Source: Callaeas wilsoni
Lineage: Eukaryota > Chordata > Aves > Passeriformes > Callaeidae
Direction: 5' to 3'
Assembly: GCA_013398955.1 (NCBI GenBank)
Contig: VWPU01000799.1
Location: 1-64,000, forward strand
Length of the DNA stretch: 64,000 bases
Shown here: one piece after another, positions 35,501 to 47,000 of the stretch
How the letters are laid out: every line of letters begins with the position of its first letter
Position numbering within the stretch: position 1 is the stretch's first letter
Program-made: the position numbers and the translations under genes
The notes under the pieces: generated by a model
Databases searched by the model: none
What the model was told of the DNA's origin: nothing
What the model saw: only the letters and a program-made list of their open reading frames with translations

Positions 35501-37277
35501 CATGGTCTCCTCCATGCGTTTCTACAAGGAAAACCTGGGGAAGGGGATAGGCACACAGAAACATGAAAAGTAAGTGTGGCTTCTTCTCTTTAAGTATTTT
35601 GCCCTGATCTTAATTTTATGCTTGCAGAAAAATTGCTCATGCTTTATAGGTTTCTGAATGCTGAGGAAAAACACTGCTCTGTCAGTATTCCTCTGCAAGA
35701 CAGACCTGGTAGATGATGTGCTGTGCTGTGCTTGAAAACCATGGAATAGGAATCCTGACGCGTCAGTGAGGAGATCTGACTGGAGGCACTGCTTGAGGGC
35801 CTCGCATTCGTGGTATATCCACGTACTTCCCGATTTTATTCTGCCCACTAAATTAGCCTGTGACTGAGTCATGCAGTACGTTTTGTTTTGTTTAGTTGGT
35901 TGTAGATTTAGCACTTTTCTGGACACACTTTGCCTATTTCTGCAAAAGGCTTGAGTCTTTCCTTTGGAAGTAACTTCAGCATGCTGACAAGCTGCATCAT
36001 TCGGGAGTCACTGAGACCGATGTGCCTGCTGCTGCACAGACTCCTAAGACAGGAGCTTGGTTGCACATACTTGTGTTAGCTTGAGTCTGAGTGAAGGCTT
36101 AAACCTGCCCCGAGGTATTTGCAACCACAGCTTACTGCCATGGTATTTATTTAGCTGTGAAATGATGCTCCCAGGAAGCTGACTCAGTTCCTGAAGCTGT
36201 TGTGGCTACGCTGTGGGCAGCATCTTGCTCTGGTTCTGCCTGCATGAGATGAGCTGTGTGAGCTTCTGTGTGCCTAGAGGACAGAGTTTCGAAGTCTCGT
36301 GCAAAGTTCTGGCTTCGGGCTTCCAGTGGCTACATGCCCAACGCTTTTTGTATCCACATTTTAAAGTCTGTCACTTCTGACAATGCAGCTGATGTGTATG
36401 GGATGTTTAAACCTAGAAAATGTAACAAGCACAGATCATTTACACCCCTCAAATCCAGCTGCTTCCTTACACTTCCTAATGTGCAGAATGTTCTGTAGTG
36501 AGCACTTGTGCCAGGCAAAAGCCAGAGCTACTTTCCAAGGTATAGCCTCACATTTAGAAACGTTGCTTCTGAAGTAGTCTAGATTATTATTATTCCTCTC
36601 CTCTCTCTCCTTTTGAAGTAATTCTTCCCCTGCCTACCCTCCGGTTGTCCTGCCAGGCTTAGCATGTTTGAGTGGTTATCTTCTCTGTAAATCTCTCTTC
36701 AGCCCTTACCAAATTGTGTGCTTGCCCCTCAATTTGAGCCCTGTGTGCAGCAAGAGGAAATTTGCTGCCCACCACCTCCTGGGGCTCTCCTCTCTATTTC
36801 CATGCTTCTAAGCCTCATGCCCTGGATCCCTTGCAAAATTGCCTTAATATCACTGTATGCAAAAAAAAACCCCTGAGTTTTATTCCTCAGGAATTAGAGT
36901 GTTGTCTTCAATTTTAGGATCTGGAAGTCAAATTTTAATTGCCTAATAAGAGTGTGTGTGCCCAACTCTTTCGGAACGTTTCCTTGGGACTTTTGATTTG
37001 TTGCAGATTTAAGTGTTTGGAAGATTACAATGATTCTCTCTCCTCTCTCAGGCTCACAGTACAGGTACCCACTGGCATTGCCTCCTTCCCTAATGAAATC
37101 CTGCACACTCCTCAGGCTTGGGCCAAGACGAAATACACCAACATTGTCTCCTTCCACTTCATGCCTCGAGGTGGCCATTTCGCAGCTTTCGAGGAACCTG
37201 AACTTCTTGCTAAAGATATTCTGCAATTTGTTGGGAAAGTAGAGAAAGAGCAACTCTGGAAAAAGAAAGGGGAATAA
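26329..37277 (+). CDS. EPHX1: Microsomal epoxide hydrolase 1, full coding span (8 exons)
   Basis: Exons 26329-26508, 27916-28096, 30275-30502, 31343-31472, 32099-32313, 34357-34465, 35444-35569 and 37052-37277 join to 1395 bases, 464 residues plus stop, with no frame break; human is 455. The enzyme adds water to arene and alkene epoxides to form trans-diols. An N-terminal signal anchor (residues 2-18, followed by KKKEE) tethers it to the ER with the catalytic domain in the cytosol. Domains in order: anchor, N-terminal EHN region (to about 120), alpha/beta-hydrolase core with the HGWP oxyanion motif (147-150), nucleophile Asp225 in GGDCG, cap with Tyr300 and Tyr375, then Glu405 and His432 (GGHFAAFEEP). 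All catalytic residues are present. Oddities: Cys226 instead of the usual Trp next to the nucleophile, and a longer lysine-rich C-terminus ending KKGE. Confidence 0.97.
26509..27915 (+). other. EPHX1: EPHX1 intron 2
   Basis: GT-AG intron ending CTCTGTAG. No gene or named repeat is seen inside. Confidence 0.8.
27916..28096 (+). CDS. EPHX1: EPHX1 coding exon 2
   Basis: Residues 61-121 (first base). Contains the EHN-domain signature with ENSCFHYG, VSYWKNQFNWKKQVEVLN and FKTKI, all close to mammalian EPHX1. Acceptor CTGTAG, donor CAAG|GTGTGT, phase 1. Confidence 0.96.
28097..30274 (+). other. EPHX1: EPHX1 intron 3
   Basis: GT-AG intron. A moderately GC-rich stretch lies at 28200-28700. The purine-rich patch at 28970-29110 gives meaningless Lys-rich open frames. 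No named repeat. Confidence 0.75.
30275..30502 (+). CDS. EPHX1: EPHX1 coding exon 3
   Basis: Residues 121-197 (first base). Carries the oxyanion motif HGWPGS (147-152) and the conserved ICPSIPGYGFSEA (180-192). Acceptor TTACAG, donor AAAG|GTATGA, phase 1. A 201-residue open frame at 30079-30684 merely reads this exon plus flanking intron. Confidence 0.97.
30503..31342 (+). other. EPHX1: EPHX1 intron 4
   Basis: GT-AG intron ending TTTAACGCAG. Nothing else is visible. Confidence 0.8.
31343..31472 (+). CDS. EPHX1: EPHX1 coding exon 4 with catalytic nucleophile
   Basis: Residues 197-240 (two bases). Includes LMLRLGF, then QGGDCGWLICTN. Asp225 (codon 31426-31428) is the nucleophile that forms the ester intermediate. 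The following codon, 31429-31431, is TGT (Cys226) where the family almost always has Trp (TGG). Residue 228 is Trp where human has Ser. Donor CCCAA|GTGAGT, phase 2. Confidence 0.96.
31473..32098 (+). other. EPHX1: EPHX1 intron 5
   Basis: GT-AG intron ending TCTTTAG. It contains a CR1 fragment in its last third and nothing else recognisable. Confidence 0.8.
31876..32028 (+). mobile_element. CR1 3' fragment, sense, in EPHX1 intron 5
   Basis: About 150 bases from the CR1 reverse-transcriptase end (in-frame residues such as LAEFKK and FDNP) through the 3'UTR words GGGTCCCTTCCAGCTC to the tail ATTCTATGATTCT. It ends 70 bases before the next EPHX1 exon and lies in the same direction as the gene. 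Confidence 0.88.
32099..32313 (+). CDS. EPHX1: EPHX1 coding exon 5
   Basis: Residues 240-312 (first base). Starts HVKGLHLNMALV, then the variable cap region, ending GYAHIQATKPDTVG. Tyr300 is the equivalent of human Tyr299, which hydrogen-bonds the epoxide oxygen. By my count the cap is two residues longer than in human and is the least conserved part of the protein. Acceptor TTTAG, donor TTG|GTAAAA, phase 1. Confidence 0.95.
32314..34356 (+). other. EPHX1: EPHX1 intron 6
   Basis: GT-AG intron, AT-rich, with no repeat or gene I can name. Open frames at 33102-33428 have no homology. Confidence 0.78.
34357..34465 (+). CDS. EPHX1: EPHX1 coding exon 6
   Basis: Residues 312-348 (two bases). Includes the well-conserved DSPVGLAAYILEKFSSWT and LEDGGLER. 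Acceptor TTACAG, donor GAGAG|GTAAGC, phase 2. Confidence 0.96.
34466..35443 (+). other. EPHX1: EPHX1 intron 7
   Basis: GT-AG intron ending CTTCAG. No other feature is seen. Confidence 0.8.
35444..35569 (+). CDS. EPHX1: EPHX1 coding exon 7
   Basis: Residues 348-390 (two bases). KFSLDDLLTN followed by the RFYKENLG motif, whose Tyr375 matches human Tyr374, the second epoxide-polarising tyrosine. Donor GAAAA|GTAAGT, phase 2. Confidence 0.96.
35570..37051 (+). other. EPHX1: EPHX1 intron 8
   Basis: GT-AG intron ending CTCTCAG. Open frames around 36268-36577 have no homology. No named repeat. Confidence 0.8.
37052..37277 (+). CDS. EPHX1: EPHX1 coding exon 8 with stop
   Basis: Residues 390-464 and TAA. 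Contains Glu405 of the charge relay (FPNEILHTP) and catalytic base His432 (RGGHFAAFEEPELLA). The protein ends KEQLWKKKGE, longer than the human end. The last four residues, KKGE, match the dilysine KKXX pattern. Confidence 0.96.
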
Positions 37278-38055
37278 CTTCCCTATGAAACAGCAGGGTA
37301 ATTACTTTTAGCTTAGCACATGTACGGGGCTTACTAGATCTACTGTAATCCATGTAATTAGATCTTATTATTGACCAGATGTGAGCAAGGACAGCAAGAA
37401 AAATGCAGTGTATCTCCATGAGAAACTGCCATGGGGACCAGCAGATTTTGGGTTGGGGTTTTTTTTTGTTCAAAACCAAAAAGTAGCATGAAGAGTACCT
37501 GGTTGTCTTCTAAAATGTGTTCTGTAGTATTCTTGACTCTTGCTTTGAGATTGAAAAATAGAGCTCACAACTAACATACCTAGTAACAGTTTAATTGTTA
37601 CGAATGGCTGTTTTTTCATGGCAGCAGTAAAATTTGAGTTGCTTAAGTAGGGAGTTCCTCACATAAAGAGTGGGGAGCAGCCTGGCAGGACCTAACCTGC
37701 ACGAGTGCATCAGTCAGTCAGCATTGTTGATTTACAGTACCTTTAAACTGCCTTCTGCTGGCTGCCTTTCTCTTCTAGCCTGGGCTGTAAAGCAGCTTCC
37801 TGGCCGTGAAGATGCTGGACTGCCCTGTGCCAGGCTCCTGGGATGTGAGGAGCAGCTGAAGCACACAGGTGCCTATAGCTCAGTCCAGGAGGAGGGGCTG
37901 GGTGGGAGTGACTACAGCCCCAGCTACATCTGCACTGAATTTGTACTGTTAACTTAAAGCATGAGGGAGGCTCAACACATTGTGGCTTTGCACTGCTTTG
38001 GCAGGGTACTGTAAGTACCTCTTACTAAAGAATAAAAATGTGATTAATTCAAAAT
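37278..38055 (+). other. EPHX1: Probable EPHX1 3'UTR
   Basis: About 780 bases from the stop to just past AATAAA at 38031-38036, the first strong plus-strand poly(A) signal after the gene. No coding or repeat content is seen. Confidence 0.55.
38031..38036 (+). terminator. EPHX1: Candidate EPHX1 poly(A) signal
   Basis: AATAAA within AAGAATAAAAATGTG, followed by a TGTGTGATTTTT-like downstream element at about 38085. It is the first canonical signal after the EPHX1 stop. Confidence 0.55.
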
Positions 38056-41000
38056 TAAAAGTGCATGAAATTTTTGCATAACTCCTGTGTGATTTTTTTA
38101 ACTCTTCTAACAACTGAGATTTTGCTTGGTAGCAGCTAACAGAGGAAGCAGCTCAGAACCTATCATTTCTGTATTGCCTCTGTCACAAAGGTCACACTGA
38201 AGGCAAACTGCTCAGAGAAGATTGAAGGGCTGTATGGCTTTACCAGCTACTGTCCCCAGTGTGTGCAGCTGAGCTTCAAACAGGTCTTAAACCATCTCCA
38301 GATGACTGATTTCAGTGCAGTTTTGTTCTCCAGGCACTTCTGATGTCCTTCTCTACTTCTGAAGGCACAGGGAAATGCAATCTATCAATAACACTTGCAT
38401 GGATTAGTATTATTTCACAATATTAATTGAAATGGAAGCTAAGAGCCGCTCAGCAGATCCGTGCTCCATCCCACAAGGCTTTAGACTCAAGCACACCATG
38501 CAGTTCGTTTCACAGGAGGTAAATGGACTCTCCTGCTGGGCACATTCAAATCCTAGTGGTGAAAGCCTCCACCAGCCATGACAGAAAATCATTAGGACAG
38601 ATGGGCAGTGGACCAGCCTGGATCAGTTTTCTGAGCTCTCTTTCCTCTGCCTGCTGCATCTGGATGCCAGTAGTGTAAGGCAGAGGAGCTCTCAGGTGCC
38701 TGTGGGATCTTCTTGGTTGCTTTGGACGGTCGGGATGGATAGAGATGAGACATCTCTGTGGTTAGGTCTTAGAGTGTGTAGTTTATTTATGAAGGGCGTG
38801 GGTATAGTGGCCTTGCTTGGAGCTGCCAGCTGCAGCTCAAAGCAGGCCAGAAAAGTAAGAGAGCAAGAGAAACAAAGGTAAAAGCAAGAGAGAGTAAGGG
38901 CGAGGGGAAGTAGTGGAAGTAGTAAAAGGAGAGGAAAAGAGGGAAAAGAGTGGAAGCAGTAGTAAAAGAGAGGGAGAAGAGAGCGCGAGGTGATCGTTTA
39001 CAATACAATAAATCTTCTTCTGTGTTGAATATTCTAATTTCTACTAACCAATCTAGAACAATACAAGAATCCTATAGTATTTACATACAGCCTATAAGAA
39101 TTGTTATATTACCATACTGTGTTACATTTTAAACTCTAGAAACTCCTCTTTGGACCCCTGCTGCCAAGCTAGTAGGGTCTGCTCTGACCCTCGGACTTGT
39201 CAGCAGGCAGAGGGTATTGTTCAATCAGAGAGGGGATTACCTTCTGCCGGCCATCCCATTGTTTTCCAGTTGTTCAGTAACTAAGGCTTGGTATCTCAAA
39301 GCTTGCTTTCATTTCAATCTCACTTATAGTTTCCCTATTCTCAGCATCTTTTGCTAGGCAATCATATTTATAAGGCTTTCCTGTTTCATCTTTCCCAACA
39401 GGTGTCCCTGCTAGATTTGATCCTCAAGCTGTTCTTGAGCTCTTTAAGACAAGCTACCTGCTTCCAGAACAGTAGTGAGCACTAGTTCCATGCTTACTTA
39501 CAAATGCTTTCATTTAGTCAAAATCTGTGTTCTTATTTGCAAAATATTGTGTGATGCAGGGCAGTCTGTTTCGAACACTCAGGAGGAAAACACAGAATCA
39601 TTCCCTTTGAAACAGGCTCTCCTTGGAGAAGACCCTCCCCAAACTTGTTTCAGGAGGAGTACAGTGGAAGAGGGTTCCTTATGCAGGAGGAACTGGCTCA
39701 CTTCTGACAGCAACTGTCAAGGCACCACTACACCCCCTCCGGCACAAGTCTTGATTTATGCCCCTTTGGTTTTCCCTTTCCTAGGTCCCCTGTGTGGCCT
39801 TGTATTTCAGAGCTGGAGCTCGCCCAGCCCTCTCCTCCTTAGGGCAGCTGCAGGGGTGTGAGGGAGCTCTGCCCTGGGCTGAGATAGATGAGCACTTCCC
39901 CAGGCCCTGCTCAGCCACAGCGCAGGTGAAGGAAGGGGGAAGGAGGTTTGCCATGTGGTCCCTGCCAAAGCCCTTTGGGTGGGCATGAAGCATCTTCTCT
40001 CTCCCTTCTGGAGCAGAGCTGCTTGAAGGGGCCCAGCCCTGATGGAGGGAGGCACGTCAGGACTCTGGGTTGGGATCTGTTGTTACAGCAGCTCAGCCGG
40101 GCTCACTCAGTCATCAGCTCTTGCTGATGACTTGCTGGACAGGAAACGAGCACCTGTAAAACCTTTCAGTTTTCAAATATGCCTCGCTGTGCTCAGCCCT
40201 CTGAGTCACTGACAGTGAGGCACAGGCAGTACCTGAGCGTGTCCTGCCCTGCTCTGCACACCAGGTAAGTGCTCTTCAGGGTTTGATAAGCTACTGTCTA
40301 AAACAGAGACAAATCTGGACCTAAAAGGTCTAGATTTTAGGAGCTTAAAAGTGATAATTAAACACCTGATATACAGCAGAGTTTGTTCTGAATTTTGATG
40401 TCACACTTCCCAAACCTTAAGCCCACAGCTAGCAGCAGCAGTTGCTCATCACCTACTTACCTACCCTTAGTATTTCACTGCATTTTTATCTATGACAAAG
40501 TGAAAAAGTATGAAATTAGCTATACAGCAGCTATAAAACTTGCCCTCAGTTCCTCTTCCCTTTTCAACAGAAACCCTCTGGTTTTAGCAAAACACAGCCA
40601 ATCCCACCACCTGCAGTGCAAGGTTTAATACTAATGAAGTGTCTGTGAGCCAGTGGTAGCATCTGCATCTCATCCTGTAGCAAGCAGCTCTCCAAGGAGC
40701 CTGAGATCTGGATTTGACATGCACCTCGAGTGAATCCAGATTCACTTCTGATACTCTCTGGTACTGGCTACGGGCAGTTATTTGGTACAGGTAACCAGAA
40801 ATAGTTTTAACATTTCTGTTAGCAAGTAACTGCATGTCAGATTATTGCAATAATAATAAGCAGTACAAAAGGAGTCCCTGCTCTGTTACAATTGTTCTTA
40901 TTTATGTCAGCCAGCTGACAACCTGCCATGCAGCCAGGGAATTTTCTCTAAAAAGGCCAAATGTGATGCTCTTGGGCTGGCTGAGCTACTTCTTGGGAAT

Positions 41001-44000
41001 AAGGCTCTGAAAGTGTAGCTACAGCCTTAAGGATAACACAGAATATCTGGTGACACTTTGATGCTCAAAACATGTTTTGCTCCAAGGCCATTTCTTAGTG
41101 AAGCTTCAATTTCCGGCCCAAAGTTGCCCCAAAGTCCCTGCTCAAAGAAACTGCTGTCCTAAAAGCCACGCCACATTAAGTTGCTCCAAAACATGCATTT
41201 ATCCCACGCTGAAACCAGAAGTAGCTGACCTAAACCCTGCTTTTTAATTATCCAGTTATAGCCCATTACGAGTCTCGATAAGGGGTTTGGAACCATGGAG
41301 ATGCCACTGAAAATAAACAACTTGCACTCTGCCTCCCCAGCTGAAGTGCTTTGGGAAGTGTCTGCTTCTGGTATGGAAAAATACAAGTAAGGTTGTAATC
41401 TTCTCATACAGCTCCAGCTAAACAAACTCCCACTACAACCAAATTTGACTTCTGATTTTTAAACTGCAAACCAGAGTGTCCTAAAAAATCCAAGTCACCA
41501 TATGCAGCCTTTGGACATCTTACGCAACAAGACAGGACTTCATATACATTAAACAAAAATGTCAGGCATTGCTCAGATCATGAATGGAAAAAAATATGAA
41601 TAGAAATCACACTTTCATATGAAAAATGAAGTGAAACCATCATTTAATGGAAATTAGACCATGTTAAGCCTAGCATCAGAGTTAACTCTAGATCCATGAG
41701 GGCCACTAGCCATCACCACTGAGTCAGCTGCAATTGCTCAGGGGCAGGACTGAGGTTCAAGGCAGTCAATCAAATGTACAATTCTGTTTTACAGCAGGTG
41801 CAACACATAATATGCACTAAATGAAGACACATTTTTGTCTGAAAGTGGAATGGAAAGCTCCTCCTGGGTGCTGTGGAAAGAGACAAGGAATAAATCCATA
41901 TTGATTTCAGTGTAGCTTATTTTAAAACACTGAGAAATGATGCCACTTGTTTTACTTGCTGTAATAGCACTTCGAGGAACATAAGTCACACTAAAACTGT
42001 CTTGCTCAGGATTAGTTTTCTTTCATGGAAGAAATACCCTGTGCAGCGCCAGACAGCCCTGATGGTGTTCTGCCAGTGCTGCTAGAAGAATTAGCCCCAT
42101 TACAATTGTCAGTTGTCTTCTGGAGAGCAGTATTTATGAACAGATCTGTGCTGAGTGACAGCTCCTGCCCCTGGCTAGCTGTGGTCCAAACCTCAGGCTT
42201 CCAAATACCTTCCTGACTGGATTGAAAGATGCTGAGGATGCTCGTGCCCTCCCTGTGTTTAATAACTGAATGTCTGCGGTTTTGAGGATATGATGAACAA
42301 CAAAAGAGATTTAAATGATGAGTTTCCACCTTCTTAAACGAAAGATAATCCTTTGCAGCAGTAGCTCAAACCACTGCAGGTGATCAGAGGGAGTGCAGCA
42401 CCGGGAAGAGATGAACAGAAACAGGAAAGGACAAACTCCAGTCAAGTACCCAGTCAAAGAGCCAACAGTTCTTAAGCTCTTTTTCAGCCAAGCCTGCATT
42501 GCTGGGGTGGTTTTGTGTGCAAACACATTTGTACCTCTTGAGTTCCAGGAATTCTTGTACAGGCTTCAGGGAGCTAAGGTCCATCCCTGCTTTTTTTGTC
42601 TCACTGGAACCTTTTTTATCACCCCAAGTCTTTTGTGGCTCATGAAGCTTTTTGCAGTGATCAGAAGGCAATACTTAATATTTCAGAGAAACCAGAGGTA
42701 AAGAGGGTTTAAGCAATATCTCACACAAAACTGAGCAGAAGAACCTACTGCAGAACATAGATGATGTCATTTTCCTAATTTCTCCACTCTTTTTCTTTTT
42801 GAAGATAAATAACTTAAATGATTCCTCTTAAAGGTGCTCAATTGCTTTATTTCTCAATTTTTGCCCTTTTCTTCCCAGCAGATTTTGATTCCTCATCTCA
42901 AAAGGGAATGAATTCTTCCTATTTTAGGAACATTTTTGAAGTTACAGATTTAAAATATAAAAGAAAAGAAAACCCTACTTCATTCTCTAAATCTAGAATC
43001 CTATAATAAAAAATTTCAATGCCTGCAACCAAATTATGGTACTTAGCAATTCTTTAAATCACTTCTTTTTCCATTTTCATCTGTGGAGATAGCTGCTGGT
43101 TTTATTTCTCTGTGTCTGTAGATGGAGAGGAAAATATACTGATAATTTGCCTTAGGGGAAAAAACCTATTTAGAATTCCAAATAAGTTTTGACATGGAAC
43201 ATCTTCACTTGAAAGAAGCAGCTCAGTGCTTTACATTTCAGGAGAGCAGGCTATAAAAAAGCCGATCAGCCTGAAAATCCAAGCATAAACCACCACCAAA
43301 TGCATGAAAGATTTTCATACAGAAGGAAGGCCAGCTGTGTACAAAAATTCATCTCTCTTACATTGCCTCAGCTCTCAGTCCTGTACTGCGACTATTTTTT
43401 TAAAAAATTTCAATGAAAATCTAAGATGCCAAAGATAGGTACTTTTCAAAACCAGCCCCTAACTTCTATCACAAATTTTCACCCTTTTGTGCCACTGCAT
43501 AAAAATGGGAGGTTCACAACCACATAGCAGTAATGATGAGACAGCAACAAAATATGGCTCCTGTTTTATTTAGGAGCACCTTATGACATCCCATACACTG
43601 GACTTCTAGAACTCTATCTTCAACATCACTTTTGAGAAGAGTGCTTTCATTAATTATTAACCAGCACTTAGTTAACCACTGAGTCTGGGAGCAGATACAA
43701 AAATTTCCCTCTCTCCTTGGCTATTTACAGTCCCACCCATTTCCACTTGAATATCACGCACAGATCCAGGACAGAACGTTCAAAGATATCAGATCTTGCA
43801 ACCACTGTTCTGTGACTTCTGCGATTTTATTTCCAGATCTAAACCTAATCATCAGCTCACAGTCTGAAAGATAAAGGTGCATTAATGCCCTAAGACAACA
43901 CTATCATGTCTTGTTAAATGCATCAAGTATCATTTCCCTAAGATGTGATAGAAAAGAGTAGAATGAAGCTCTGAACTGCTGCAGAGCACAAACTCTGTAT

Positions 44001-47000
44001 CAGTCAACATTTCCAAACCAGAACTTTAGTGGAAAGAGAACTCCATCCAGAACTGGAGCTGGAAGCATAGTTAGCTTTTACTTAACACAGAGAATGTTAC
44101 TTCCCACTAGCCCTAAAAGATGAAAGAGTTTAGTGACGGAAGCACAATGAGTAGGGAGAAGCAGCTTCCTATACCACACCAGTTAATTCACATCTACTGT
44201 TTCATCAGAAGAATTAAAAGCTAATTCTGCTACAGTTGGATCGTGATGCATACTGTCTCCAAGCTACAAATGGTTACAGACTCTTCTGATAGAGAAAAGT
44301 GAGGATAACCCAGGAGCTCTGTGTTTAAGCACTAAAAACTTAGGAAGTTGTATTGGCTGCAGCTGAGATGCACCATTCTAACCAACAGGATGTGGGATAC
44401 AGAACAAATGCCAGGACTTAACCCAAGAACCAAAAAATTATAGGGGAAGAATGTTCCGTTATAATGACCCGATCTTCAGTCTCTCCACTTTTAGTTGTTT
44501 CCTTTCTGTTTTTATCCTTCAGACAGCTGTCCTCAGAAAGGAAAAACAGCTTCTGTACCTCTGAAATATCTGAAACTGGCACTTGCAGCTGTTCGGACAG
44601 GTAACAAGCAGAATCCTTTAAGAAGTCTTGTCTAGATAAGACAGAGAAGGAATTTGCAAGACCACTTACAGATAAGACACATGACACATGCAATCATTTG
44701 GAATTAAAAGTGTGCACTTCCTTACATTGTTGAAGTTTTGCGACAATAAAGGGTGTCTTTTCTTTGTAGTCAAGAGACTTGGGATAAAGCTCCCTTCTCC
44801 CCAAATCTGTGCCTCTCACCTCACTTTCGCTAAAATCTAGGCAAAACCTCTGTGGTCTGTTGCTTCTTGGGACAAGCCCACCTTCTTGAAGAGAAAGATT
44901 CCAAAAGTAAAAGGCTTCCAAACGCTCATAACCAGATTATCTGTAGAACAGACACAAGGAAGCTTCAGTTGTGCTGCCAGCATGTGCGGGCACGCAGAGC
45001 TGGGAACTGGACCTCTGTAAAGAGCCAGAAAGAACATGGCCTACTGCTACACTGGAGCACTTGGAAACTTAGTCAGCCCAAAGATCTGCTTTTGGCTCAG
45101 GATATGGGAAAAGCCCAGAGGAAAACAAAGCATGAACGTGTGCACCTAATGCAAATGAGAAATTGCAATAATTTGGGTGTTGAGGATGTGTTGTAAGAGG
45201 GCTGGAGGTGAGCCAGATTGGCCTGGCACACAGAATCCTGGCACAGAGCTCTGTGTATCCAAGCAAGCCAAGGTTTCTGAGCCTCAGCAAACCATGTAGC
45301 ATTTTCCTCACTCTGGAAGAAAGGCATCTTCCCTGAAGTCTTCGCAGAAGTGTACCCGGTTGTACAGTATCAAATGAGCTCCAGCCCTCAGAGTGTCAGA
45401 GGCTGCTCCCCTCAGCTGTGCCACAGAGAACCCCATCACAGAGCAGCTCTGGGGCTTCCTCCGGAGGAGTGTCGGATTGCCCGGGATTCCTGCTCCCGGG
45501 AGCACTGCTGGTGGTGGCTGCTGGAACGCCGGGAAGGACTTAGCAAGGAGCGGGGTGGGGGAGGTGCTGCTCCAACTGAGCAATGCAAGGCAAGCAGCAG
45601 GCGCAGGATCCCAACAAATATGGCTTCTGGGAGCCACAATCAGCAACTCCAGCTGGGCCATTTGCTTAGGCTGCCTGCCAAAAGATTTATAAAAAGAACA
45701 GTAAAGAATGTGCCATGGCTTTAAATATGAATTTCAAATACAGTGCAGCCAATATCCACATTTGTTGAGGCTTCCATCCCTCAGCTTTTCTCTAAGGCTC
45801 AGTCAGGAATGCAAGGCGTTTCTCCTGCTGATCTAATTTTATCCCCTCACAGATATCCACCAGCATGAAGGAGTGAAGTAGAGCCAGGGCAGTTTCCTAA
45901 TTGCTTCCAGCTCTCGGAGAGGGACCCAAAAGATAATAGTGAAGCAAGCACAACACAGCAAAGATGCTAAACCAGCCTAATAATTCATGTGCTGCTGTAC
46001 ACAGACCTTGTGACAATTCACTAACAGGTGATCCCAGCCTTTTCTCCAGCTGGTGCCTGTCCTAATACCATAGACACTTCCATGATTTAACTGCAACAGA
46101 GCACAGTGGCAAACAGGAATGGCTGCTACACGGTAAGTGAACTATGCAGGTGGTTTCCCCATCAGCCACATGAACTGGTTCCTCAAATGCCAACAATGAC
46201 TATTTAGCAAGATGTAACTTTCCATTACCTAGCAGGTTCTATATACATATTCTATATACAAAGCACCTTAGCATGACTGGAGGTGGGTTTATTCAAGTTC
46301 ACAGGGGAGCTGGCCCTGCCTGTACTGAACTTGTGCCAGCCAAAAGGAGTGTCACCACCAAGGTTCAGCAACCTCCCAGGCACAAAAAGGAAATCAAATC
46401 ATTAAAAGAGTTTTTGTCCTCGATATGACACATAGAACCTCACAGTATCAAAAGTCATTTGTTCAAAAAAGTGAGTTATATCACGGAGCATAAAACCCCC
46501 ACAGTGCCAGCACAGTAAACAGGTCAAGTGTGGTAGCTGAATGATTTATTTGATTCTTCAATAAGTGCACACATAAGCATCCACTGCTACTGCAACCACC
46601 TGGATGAGATGGGGTAGTGCAGCTAGAAACGAGTCAGAACAATCACAGGCTTCTGATCTAATTAAACACAACAGGCTTCTTCCTCCTTTTGACCTCACAT
46701 CTGTATGAGAGACTCACAGATGAGTAAAAAAAGTGGAGTCTGTTGGGTTTTTTTCTTCCTGGTTTGAACACCAACCTGGAATGGCAGTGTGTGCACAAGG
46801 TACACACCACCTCTAGTAAAGCCATGATCGCTAAAAATCAAAATGCACACATGCACACACACACATGCACAAACCCCTGACTGAACTGCACCACTGAAGT
46901 GAGGGTATAAAATAGTCTGACAAATTCATGCCCTCCCCACTAGACAAGGCTCCTCACCTGCCTTTTAAGAACCAGGAGGTGCATCTTCAGCTAAGAAGAT

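Noticed and set aside
9525..39400. One very large provirus bounded by the two matching LTRs
   Set aside because: EPHX1 lies between them, no retroviral genes are seen, and each LTR has its own target duplication.
45308..45724. Overlapping 117- and 124-residue open frames
   Set aside because: Opposite strands over the same GC-richer patch, no homology, no splice context.
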